From the NCBI RefSeq assembly GCF_945859705.1, contig NC_079137.1, positions 77,893,150 through 77,957,149 on the forward strand: DNA of 64,000 nt, written 5' to 3'. Positions 10,818 through 21,106 of the stretch are shown one piece after another. The DNA comes from Episyrphus balteatus (Eukaryota > Arthropoda > Insecta > Diptera > Syrphidae). Made by a program: the position numbers and the translations under genes. Position 1 is the first letter of the stretch. Each line of letters starts with the position of its first letter. Under the pieces are notes generated by a model, which was not told where the DNA came from, ran no database searches, and was given only the letters and a program-made list of their open reading frames with translations.

Positions 10818-12530
10818 CTAGATGAAATTTCTTCCCCGACTGCTGGTGCTATTCAAGAGCTACGACAAAACGTGAATAAGGGCGCAACCATCTTCAAAAT
10901 AGCCGCTCAAAGAAGAAGAAATGCTCAGGAGATCTGTTCGCCAAAGTTTATTAACAATGCTCAAGGCCAACTACTTGTGGAAAACGAAGAAATCCTCCAC
11001 AAGTGGCGACAGTATTGTGACGAACTTCTAAATGAACAATTTCCAAGGCTACACTTTCCAATAGCTTCACCTAACTTAAGCGAAGTATCCGATGTCACAG
11101 TCGAAGAAGTTAGTGAGGCTGTAAAATACTCCAAAAAGGGAAAAGCTGTTGGGCCAGACGAAATACCCTCAGAGTTTTGGAAAAAGATGGGAGACATCGG
11201 GTCTGGATGGCTCATGGTTCTTGTTTCCAAGCTTATACGAGGTGATCGAATGCCTAATCAATGGAGGGAAAGTTATCTTCTTCCAATATACAAAGGGAAG
11301 GGTGATACTCGAAGCTGTGATAATTACCGTTCGATTAAGCTGATGTCACACACCATGAAGATCGTTGAGCGAGTCTTGGGTAGCCGACTGCGAAAAATAA
11401 TAAGGCTATCTGATGACCAGTGCGGGTTTGTTGCGTGTAAATCAACCACAGATGCAATCCAGAGTATCAGAATCATTATGGAAAAACATCGAGATTCCTT
11501 GGAGGATTTGCATGTGGTATTGGTTGATTTTGAAAAAGCATTCGATCGACAACCACGAGATCTGATATGGGTGGCCCTCAGACAACGAGGAGTTCCGGAA
11601 ACCTATGTGCGGATAATTATGGACATGTATGATGGAGCAGTTACTAAAGTAAGATGTGCAGCTGGAGTCACCGAAGAATTCGAAATCACAGTAGGTGTAC
11701 ACCAGGGAAGCGTCTTGAGTCCTCTGCCCTTTATTACCGTTCTTGATTACCTGCTTCAAGGCAAAGTGACGGACCCAAAAGTGCATCAGTTATTCTTTGC
11801 TGACGATGGAGCCATCATAAGTGAAGACCCGATATCCCTGCAATGAGCACTTGATGTATGGGTGGATGTTCTAGAAGGTAGTGGGTACCGCATAAGCGCG
11901 AAAAAGACAGAATACCTATGCTGCCCATTTTCTGATCCACACAGGCCTATTCCTGACATTTATTTGAATGGTGTAGTGCTTCCCAAGTGTGAAAAGTTTA
12001 AATATCTGGGGTCTATGATAAATAACGAAGGTACTTGTGATGACGATATCAATCATCGCGTAAGCGTAGGGTGGATGAAGTGGCGGGAAAATTCTGCTAT
12101 CTTCTGTGATCGAAAAATGCCCCCTAAGCTGAAAGGAAGGCTCTACACCGCAGTTGTGCGTCCAGCACTCACATACGGTTCACAATGTTGGACAATGTAC
12201 AAAAAGTATGAGAGTAAGTTAACGGCAGCTGAGATGAAGATGCTTCGCATGACAGCAGGAGTAACAAAGCTTGATAGAATTAGAAGTACGAAGATCCGAG
12301 GAAAGAAAGGTAGGCCTAAAAACTCCTGGTACAAGCAAATGCAAAAACACCAGCATTCAGTTGGCCTCAGAAACGGAACAATACAAAACCGGGAGGCTTG
12401 CCGCCGATTTCTGAGGTCAACCCGGCGAAGCCCACAGGCGGATCACTAGTGTGAAGCAGTAACGTGGGAAGGTTATGATCCCCTCGACATCGAGATCATA
12501 ACAGCGCCGAGAAAAAAGGAAGAAGAAGAA
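10818..12530 (+). mobile_element. RTE-type non-LTR retrotransposon, 5'-truncated, inactive
   Basis: One frame from 10818 runs through a reverse transcriptase to 12449, broken by a single TGA at 11844-11846. Visible motifs are VGPDEIPSEFWKK, LLPIYKGKGDTRSCDNYRSI with KLMSHTMK, motif A VVLVDFEKAFD, motif B HQGSVLSP and catalytic motif C FFADD (YADD in most elements). The downstream part contains KTEYL, FKYLGS, VRPALTYGSQCW and an RGKKGRPKNSWYKQM tail. The endonuclease domain is missing (5' truncation) and part of the C-terminal region between LDRIRSTKIRG and KKGRPK seems deleted. The 3' end is a GAAGAAGAA run near 12520. The TGA replaces what is normally an Arg codon. The copy cannot make its own protein. 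Confidence 0.9.
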
Positions 12531-13882
12531 TTCATTTTTTGCTTTATACACTCCTGCTCTAATTTAACGCACATCCTATTTATTTTACAAAAAATTATTC
12601 CTTACTTCGTGACCTTTGTTGAATTAAATATTCAAATTAAAAAAAGCTAAGTAAAAGACCTCAAGCCCACATAGGATTAAATATTTATTTTACAAAAAGT
12701 CCTATTTATTACTTTATGTCATATTATCGTGGTTATTTTCTCAAATGAGACGGGAGTGATCTTAAATTTAAGGTATGAAATAAAATTTTTCTGGGGAAGA
12801 TTTGGGGAGAGATTTGCTGAAGTCTGTCTGTCAATCCGCGAACCTTTTAGAGAAAAGTCATAAATTTTCAATGAGTAAAATCTGCTTTTCAAAACCTACG
12901 GAGTTAAGGAGCTCTCCTATATAGACATTCGTTAAGTACCTAAAGATACTTGGCTGATATCCTCGAACAGCATCCGGTTCCAATCACCCCTAGATTTGGT
13001 CCACAGTTTAGTCTGATGCACGATAATGCATGCTAGAGTAGTTTTAGAATATCTTGAAGATTTAAATACATCAGCTTTGGATAGGCAGAAATAGGGACTT
13101 AAATTCAATAGAACATGTCCAGGAAATGTTGAAAAGATGCATTCGCGACCGAAATCCACCTCTAAGCAGTCTCACAGCATGCATATATAAGTGCCGGTAA
13201 ACATCGACAAAAAAAAAAAGGCGTCTTAGTAAGGGTACGACAGATCTAACTGATGAGCCCACTGTCGTACATGGGCGAAACGCTTTGGAGTTGAGGCCAC
13301 TTGAACTTTAAAATTGAGTTATACTAAATAGTTTCTTATATGTCATGACTCATGAGTTATAAGTCATTCATATAAGTAAAAATTAACAGTTAAATATCAA
13401 AATTTTTTGAGTAAACAAAAAAAAAATATTTTTAAACTTCTTGGCGAAGTACAAAATATGTACATATTCATTTTAAAAAAAAGTTCGTACATCAGCTCTT
13501 TCGTTTCAGTACAAAATGTATGTATTCAATCTTCCTAACATAAAAAAAGCAATAAAAAGGGCTCTTAAATTAATAAAAATGTATCATCATTATCAAAGTT
13601 AAAAGCCCAAAAAGCCGACTTGTCCACCATAAATCACTTTGAAGAGCCCATAAATAAAAACGACACCAAGAACAATCAATTACATTTACGATCTTTTGAT
13701 CATTGCGAATTTAAATATCCTAGACCTTTATCTTGGTTTTATTTCAGTCTTGGGAAGTTACAGTAAATTTAATTGCCTTGGGACAAAAAAAGCATAGAAA
13801 AACAACAAGGATTTAAGGCGCGAGGTAATAAATTTTCATTAGACAGAAATTTACCGAAACACAACTATAAAAATCAAAACGT
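12531..13882. other. gene-free spacer between LINE and hAT element
   Basis: Short open frames here show no domain, codon bias or splice continuity. AT-rich intergenic DNA with no recognised structure. Confidence 0.5.
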
Positions 13883-14184
13883 GATCTTGACAGTGGCGTA
13901 GATAGCTTTTTGCTAAGGGGGGGATAGATCTAGTTCGCAAATTTTTTTTTAAATTTTAATAATGCTTCTTTGTATTGTTTTCATTCTCTTTAAATTGGAG
14001 AAAGTTCTTTCGGTAGTTGACGTAGAAACCAGCAGTGTAGCTAATATCTTTAATAAAATATAAATACCAGGACAACTTTTTTCGGTGCAGCTTTCGAGCG
14101 CTTTCAATGAGTTCATAGGGAAAGTATTTTTCCTTCTGATCAAATATCTTTTCTGAGTTTTTAATTCTTCACACAGAGAAAAAT

Positions 14185-14735
14185 ATGACCAGGACCACCT
14201 AAATACCAACAGATTTCCTTATTAAACTATTTTATGAAGAAACCTTATTAATATCAACAATTAATAAGGTTTTTCCATAGAGATTTCTTATTATTTTCAT
14301 GTACAAAATCTTTCAAAATTTTTTGTAAAATTTTCATATTTTTTCCAACTTGGCACTAGAACAAAAATTGTGACCAATATTTCTATAGTAAATTGGAATA
14401 GGTGATCCCGTACATGATCGTATTTTTTTTTATTAAAAAAACAAAACCGACTTCCATGGATCAAAACTGGGTTTTATGGTTTTTCTAATAGTACTGAACA
14501 GGCACCAGCTTTTCAATACCTACAAAAATAATTATCAAAATTGGTTCACTCGGTCCAAAGTTATGAGGTGACAAACACAAAAAAAAAAGTATAGACGAAT
14601 TGAATAACTCCTCCTTTTTGGAAGTCGGTAAAACAATTAGGAAATCCCGATTGTTTAAATAATATTTCCTTCTTGGATGAAAACTATAAGGAAATCTTAT
14701 TGTTTTTGTTCTATTTTATGTGGTCTAGTTTTTGG
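14185..14735. mobile_element. nested insertion in the hAT element
   Basis: The left margin GACCACCTAAATACCAACAG has a rough inverted counterpart at the right (CTATTTTATGTGGTC, about 14712-14726), with matching GATTTCCTTA/TAAGGAAATC inside. The insertion separates the two transposase fragments. It itself contains the MITE at 14445-14631. Confidence 0.5.
14445..14631 (+). mobile_element. MITE with AAACCGACTTCC / GGAAGTCGGT ends
   Basis: The ~187-bp segment begins AAACCGACTTCCATGG and ends TTTTGGAAGTCGGTAAA, making short inverted termini. The same interior (ACCAGCTTTTCAATACC..., TTATGAGGTGACAAA) is present in reverse orientation at 25955-26140. Confidence 0.7.
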
Positions 14736-15327
14736 TAAAACTCAACAGTTTCATTAAATTTTTTAGCTGCTTTGTCTATTTCAGACGAAGAATCCTTAGA
14801 AAGAACCGGAAACCCTTCTAGTGTGTTTTCATGGTTTGTACATTTTTCTCCAAGGCCCATTACATAGAAATCGAGAAAAAGATTGAAAACAGTAACACGA
14901 AAATATTCTTTACTGTACTTTGAACCGAAGGGTTCGAACGATTCTTTTGTCGCTTCACTATTCTCTTATGTTTAACGCCTATGTCAAGGATTTCAGCTAA
15001 TTTTTCCCATATATAAAAAACTTTCGAACATGAGTCGTCTTCTGCCCGTTTAATTTTTAGTTGATCCCTTAAATCTTTAGCGAGCTCCATATTGCTTGGA
15101 CCAAGTCTAAATTCACTCTTTGAAACACCGACTTAATGGCAACGAAAGTTGGTAAACCATATTTATAACCTTTAAGCTAATCAAGAACTCGAAATCCGTA
15201 GCGTTTTTTTCAAAGTGCGCTTCTTCAACTTATTTATTCATGACTGTTTATACTGCACAATTATCGATCCCAATGGGGGGGATATATCCCTCTGATCCCC
15301 CCCCCTATCTACGCCACTGGATCTTGA

Positions 15328-17840
15328 CCATGGTTTTGGGTTATGGTGTATATTTAAGCAATTGTTATTTTTTTGTTTACCAAAATCACAAAAGTTTTTT
15401 TAATTCTATTTGTCCACCCCTTGGTGAAATGTGGTTTTGTGAATTTATCACGTAGAGTGTTTTTTACGAGATGAGGATATTTTATAGGTCTGCTGCAAGA
15501 TACTATAATTTTTCCGTTAAAAATATGACCAAAACAAGGCTATCAAATGCACAAATGTTTCAATATAACAAATTTATTTTTGTCAAAAAAAAAATAATAA
15601 CAAACAAAAAAACAAAGACGAATCAAGGTTTGTTTGATTGCATTTTGTTATTCAGTATTGCAAAAGATAATAACAATTTATTACTTATTTATGTTATAGA
15701 ACTGTTTGATTAAATGGCTTTATTTGTCAGACGGAATTAAGGACAAAAATTATAACCCTCTTCATTTTCAATAAGAATGAAGGTGTTTTCTGGAAGGAGG
15801 GAAGTGGAGGCGATGGTTAAAATATAAACAATTTTGTTAGTAAATCTTTAAAACAGGTTTTACTTAATTAAATAAGGTATGGAAGTGTTATTTTATACAA
15901 AATCAAGGAATCTAAAAAGATCGTTTACAGTATTTTTGGCGAAAGGGTGTTTTTTTTTTTAAAGGTATCAAAAAATGTCTGTTATATTTCCTATATTTTG
16001 TAACTTTGTAAATATTATTCATTTACCTTGAAAACCATGAATCTAAAGAGTTCACAAAATTTTCATGAGTTACAGGGTGTTTTTTTTAAAGAGAAATTAA
16101 ACCTTGGTACGCACCAAAACACTGTGACACCCTAAATGCAAAATGGTAGAATTGAAGTGTAGGTTCAAACAAAAGGTGAAAGGGTCTTCTTTTTATTAAA
16201 CATATAAAATTTCTCGTAAATATACATATTTGGTGAAACTCCATTCAACAATTCAATTTCCAATTCAACAATTGGGAATAGCGCCTCGAAAAGGTGTTTT
16301 TTTTTTTAGGTAAAGCAAAAGTTTTGATTATTGCAAGAAATGAGTTACAAAAATCTATCAAAAATGAAACATTAAGTCCCGGGAATCAAGAAATAAAATT
16401 CAGGACTGGGTCGCACGAACTTGCTCTTATAGTTCAAGTTGCTTAAATTTTTAAGACTTTTTCTACAGAAAAAAAAAGTATATTTTGCGGCAAAAAAAAA
16501 ATATTTTGTAAACCAGTGTTATTAGGTATATTAGGTACTAAAAAAATCAAGTCAATGCATGTAATTTCAACTTCAAATGGTTCTAGAAGACGGATCCGGA
16601 CGGTTCCGGATGAGATCTTTGCAGGGAATTCTTGCTTACGGGCTACACTATCTGCTGGAAATAAAGAGACAATGGCGGCAAATGGCGGTAGTGCCTAAAA
16701 CCTTAAAAGACTAAAAATATCAGCAAAATTTGAGTGTTTCTTCTTTTAAAAAATATCGTATCTTATTTTTTTGCTCAAATGATGTATAAATATTATTTAT
16801 GAATATATTTTCGTCAAATTAGTAAAAGAATCAGTCTTAAAAGTTAAGATAAGACTGTGAACGGAACGTTTAAAAGTACCAGAATTTTTATCTTTTTTTA
16901 CTAATTTTCAACTTTGAGTGTTTAATTTGACGTTTAAATATATTTTAATTGACAAACGGTTATTATTTCTTGGTTTAACAACTATTAAACTATAAGAAAC
17001 CAATATTGAATCCTTAAAATTGTCACTTTCGCATAATAGGGTTTTTTCCAAGTTTTCCCCACGGACGGACTTTCGGGACCCACTTTTTTGGCATTCTCTA
17101 CCATCGTAATATCATGGAAAAATTTTATCTCAACTTTTTTTTTGTACGAATGCATAACTTGATATATAGTACCTATATCGCAAGTAAAAATAGTTTAAAA
17201 TGAAAGGATATTTTTTCGAGGAGGAATTAATGTTTATCATAACTCTGGAAAATTAAATGATTTAAGTGTTAAGTGTAAAATTAAATGAGTCCGTGTTTTT
17301 TTGTTGTCAAAGAGTTTTTGAAGGAGAGTAAATTTTGAGATTTTATATTTTAATAAAAAAAAAACGCCCTATTAATATTCTTTTATGAACTCTTCAGATT
17401 CTTATGAAACTTTTTCATCAAAAATTTACTATACAAGCTTGAATATTCCACCCGAAAACCATTTAAGGCAATTCTTGTGAGCCATTCAATAAGTTGCAAA
17501 TTGTAACTTGTATTCCAATAAATAAGAAAAACAGTACATTTTTTGGATAAGATCGTTTTTTTGTTTTATTTTTTCTTTCGTGCAGCAAAAAACACTGCCA
17601 TTCGATTTATAATAATTGAACTACAATTTCAAAATAAACTTAAAAAAAAAAAAAATCATAAGAAAAGACTCAAAAAATATTCTTAATTAAAAGAAACTAA
17701 AAAAAATAAAATAAAAAAAAAACTAAACAAAATAATAAAAACAATTGGGTGTTAAAATGCATTGTAATGCAAAAGTCGTTGTATGCGTGTGTTTCTTCTC
17801 TCTCTCAAAAAAAAAAAAAAATTGTTTCTAATGCCTCCTT
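15328..17840. other. gene-free stretch with repeat fragments
   Basis: It holds three GGTGTTTTTTTTTT motifs (15946, 16076, 16293), the GACTGGGTCGCACGAACTTG segment (16404), an AACCAGTGTTA end similar to the fold-back element at 55.6 kb (16511) and ACTTGATATATAGTACCTAT (17157). The right part, from about 17565, is the 3' flank of the next gene. No coding region is supported. Confidence 0.5.
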
Positions 17841-19101
17841 TTAATGACGACGTACTGGACGAGCCTTTGCCCTAGCAGCGTCTGGACTTCCATAAGCGAT
17901 AGCATGACTTGTTGCTGAACCACCCTCACCGGTGCTAAAACTGTTGGCAATAGCAATAGCTCCACCACTGGTACCTCCGAAATTGATTGGGAAGAATGAA
18001 CCAGCTGGTAGAGGTGCCTTAGCTGCAGCCTTTGCTGGGGCCTTGACTGGACGACGAGCATTTGGTACACGAGCTGGACGGTATGAATCAACATCTACTT
18101 CATCATCATCATCAGCAGCGGCTTCACTTTGTTCATCGAGCTTGACAGTGATCTTCTTCTTGGGTGGGAGGTAACGTTTTGGTGGGGCAACTGGAGCTGG
18201 GGCAGCAGCAAGTGGAACTTCAGCGGGGGCAGCAGCTGCGGGAGCTTCTGGTACTTCAGGTACTGCTGGTGCTTCTGGGGCTTCTGGAGCTTGTTCGGGG
18301 TTTGATGATGGGACCTCTGGGACTTCTGGGACAGCTGGAACTTCTGGAACAGCTTCTTCGGCAACTTGAGAATCGACAGCTGGTTGTTCTGGTGCGGCTT
18401 CAGCTGGCTTCTCAAAGTTGTACTCACGTGGAACCTTAGCCTCATTGTCACTTGGAAGGTCAGCAGCCGGCGCAACTTCTGGGGCAGCTGGAGCTGGAGC
18501 AGAGTCATCTTCCAAAACTTGGTTTTCTACAGCAGGAGCTTGTGGTAATTCAGGGACCTCTGGAACTTGGGGATCTTCTGGGGCAGGTACATTAACTGAG
18601 GCAGACACTCCAGCTTCACCACCATCGGCAAAGGTTCCTTCGAATTCGGCAGAAGCTTGTCCACCAGCTGCTGGGTAGCCTTGATCAAGGGATTCAGCAG
18701 CAGCTTGTTGTTCAACACTGGCTACATCTTCTGGATGAATGCAATCTTTAAAAGGATAAATTGATGTTTATGGGAAACAATGGTTAAACTTAGGAAAACC
18801 TTACCTTTCAGAACTGAGCCAGCACTAACAGAATCACCAGCCACAAAAGCTGTGGAACGGGCATGAGTGTGTGGGGAAGATTGTTGCACATACATCATTC
18901 GCTGTGGCAGCACCTGTGCTTGATAGTAGTAAGAAGGTTGCTGTTGATAGTATGCCATTCCTGATTGAACGAAAAAAATAATCAATTAGTTTCAACTTTT
19001 CGTTAAGATCCTTTTTGGAATTTACTTTTGTGAGCTGGAACAGCCATGGAAGAGGCAATAAGGCTGACAAGCAGCACTGCAGCGATCGCACCGAACTTCA
19101 T
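17841..19101 (-). CDS. secreted Pro/Ala/Glu-rich protein, paralogue 2
   Basis: Three exons (19101-19026, 18960-18805, 18745-17841), both introns in phase 1, give 378 residues. The signal peptide is MKFGAIAAVLLVSLIASSMA followed by VPAHK. Exon 2 encodes AYYQQQPSYYYQ and TAFVAGDSVSAGSVLK, matching paralogue 1. Exon 3 is expanded with PEVPEVPELPQAP-type repeats and an Ala/Pro tract, then an acidic ADDDDEVDVDSY run and the C-terminal block PAGSFFPINFGGTSGGAIAI, with NSFSTGEGGSATSHAIAYGS and an RPVRRH tail. One cysteine (DCIH) is at the start of exon 3. A structural extracellular role is inferred from composition; no enzyme motif exists. The extra 100 residues relative to paralogue 1 lie in the repetitive middle. 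Open frames on the opposite strand are compositional shadows. Confidence 0.87.
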
Positions 19102-19249
19102 TTTCACGATAATTATCCTTTTTTTTTGCGGGGGTATGAAAAACAAAAACTTATGTATCCACGAAGTCAAAAGCGGGATTAAAGTGGACACTTGTTTTTT
19201 TTGGTTTTCGGGTTGAAAATTTGAATTTACTTGACGGACTTAAGTATCG

Positions 19250-19412
19250 GAGCTAAACTTTACTTCTTCTGTAAGTTTCCACCAGACAAATGATATCTGA
19301 TCGATGGTGGACGTTAGATTTTATAAGAATCCAAACCTCAAGTGATGAGGTGGTACCCCCTCCCATAAATGGGCGACTGCTGGACGTCTGCTTAAAATTC
19401 ATAGAACGTTCT
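19250..19412 (-). promoter_or_regulatory. core promoter and 5' UTR of paralogue 2
   Basis: On the minus strand TATAAAA (19325-19319) is followed by a consensus initiator TCATTT with A+1 at 19291, putting the TATA T at -34 exactly as in paralogue 1. Next comes GGTGGAAACTTAC and AAGTTTAGCTCC. The palindrome AGAACGTTCT lies upstream at 19403-19412. The 5' UTR would be about 190 nt with no intron visible. Confidence 0.65.
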
Positions 19413-21000
19413 TCACAATCGCCACCGTCGTCGTTGTCGTTGATGTCTTGAGCTTTTTTTTTTATTTTCGCGTTTTAATTTAATTTTTTATTTTGTGGAC
19501 TTTTTGTTTTACATATTTTGCATTGGTTAAGGTGTACTTAAAGTTTTTCGTGCCGGTTGACACACACAGTTTTTCGGGCCCCTTTTGAGTTGACTATCAT
19601 TTTTTTTCTCTTCTTTTATTTTCTGTTGATAGTTGATATGCCGCATATAATAATTGACGTAACGCATTTTGATCGAAAAACAATAAAAAGAAGGTTTGAT
19701 TTTGCATCTTTTCTGCGGGTGGCAACTGATTTTAAAAGCTGGCGCTAGGCTAATTTCAATGGTTCATTCACTCTTGCAGGGTAAATGGGACACAAAATTA
19801 ATAATTAAATTGTTGTAATTGTTGTCAATAACTGAAAAAGAAGCGACGCACGTGAGGTTTTTTGCACCATTTGACTTTTTTTTTTACATTTCTGTGAAGT
19901 ACCTTACACTTCAAGTGATGCCATATTATAATTTACTCCACATTTACTTTTTTATTTTTTCGGAATAGTTTATTTACGTTTGAAATAAATTACTTTGTGC
20001 GGCATGAAACTATTGAAATGTAAATTAATTGAAGAAGTTAGGCAAAAACTAGATGATGGAGTTGGTGTTGTTTGAGGATAAATTAGGCGGTAGCATGAGA
20101 AATTAGGTACAAGATTAATTGGCATTTATGGTGACTATACGCACGGGGACTTGTAATATGTGAGAATTGACGCAATAAGTTAAAGTGGATGAATCATTTA
20201 GAGTTGATAAATGATTTGTTATTTTGCTTTAAGTTAGTTCACTTGAGCAAATGTCTAGAAATAGGTTCTTAAAGAAGAACAGGAATTTGATCTGAAAATT
20301 GATTTTAGTCATTGGCCCAAAAAGATTCCGGCTACACTACATTTTAAAGATATTTTAGACTTTCTTCATTAGGCTTTCAAATAAAGATTTTGTTAACTTA
20401 TGGCACCTTGAGATTAAAAGCATCATAGTTCTGGACAACCAAGCCCTACTGTCATGACAAGCTGTTGCTCAATGAATTTTCTGAAAAAAACTTAAAATAT
20501 TTATAAATGTTAGTTTAAGTAGGCAAAAAACTATAGTACGTACCTACTTCTGAGGGCTTTCTGAACTTTTCAAGTAACTTTAATTTTAGAGCTTCAAATA
20601 ATGTTAACACTGAAAGAAAACAATTTTATTTGTTCTGCAATCTATGCATACATAAAATAGATTTATCTTATACTTACATAAGTTTCATTTATTAGTAGTG
20701 TACATCAATTAAACGTCATTCTGGGAACGCTTGTTCAAAAATCTAAGTTATTTTCGTGAACGTCATTTACGGGAAGGCTTATTACTTAATAAAACAATGC
20801 ATCATTCAAATTTATACTATTTCTGGGCGATTACAGGCATTTTAAAGAGATCATTAACTTGAAGAATATACACATTTTGTGCTTTTTTCGTTAATGAAAT
20901 TTTTGATCATAAAAAAGTTATATTTTTAATAATTTAGACTTCGAAAATATCTACCTTCATGAGTTTTACTCGTATGCTTTTTAATTTTAATATCGCCTTC
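19413..21000. other. gene-free stretch
   Basis: No supported gene. The first 150 bp may hold distal promoter elements of the secreted-protein gene. The rest is AT-rich with no recognised repeat. Confidence 0.45.
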
Positions 21001-21106
21001 AGGGGCCCAATTCCTCAAGAGTAAGTTCCTCTGTGTACACGAAAAAAAGTGTAAATTGCCTTGCGAACAAGGCACAGAAAAACTCACTCTTGCGGAATTG
21101 GGCCCT
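21001..21106. mobile_element. 106-bp hairpin MITE-like repeat
   Basis: The left arm AGGGGCCCAATTCCTCAAGA is mirrored by TCTTGCGGAATTGGGCCCT on the right, and the match continues inward to CTCTGTG/CACAGAAAA. Loop is about 35 bp. No coding content. Confidence 0.7.

Larger units (their letters stand above)
13883..15327 (-). mobile_element. decayed hAT transposon with 8-bp target duplication
   Basis: The element proper is 13891-15319. Both ends carry the 15-bp inverted repeat CAGTGGCGTAGATAG, and it is flanked by a perfect direct repeat GATCTTGA (13883-13890 and 15320-15327), the 8-bp target duplication typical of hAT. On the minus strand, fragments of transposase survive. One around 14860-15090 reads HKRIVKRQKNRSNP; another around 13949-14209 ends LVSTSTTERTFSNLKRMKT, the C-terminal dimerisation segment of ZMYM1-like hAT transposases. 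The reading frame is broken, the middle is interrupted by nested repeats, and at 1.43 kb the copy is far shorter than an autonomous element. Confidence 0.92.

Noticed and set aside
10961..11786. Minus-strand frames inside the RTE element
   Set aside because: The plus frame has all reverse transcriptase motifs; the others are shadows.
17932..18678. Plus-strand frames over the second secreted-protein gene
   Set aside because: Compositional shadows of the minus-strand coding exon.
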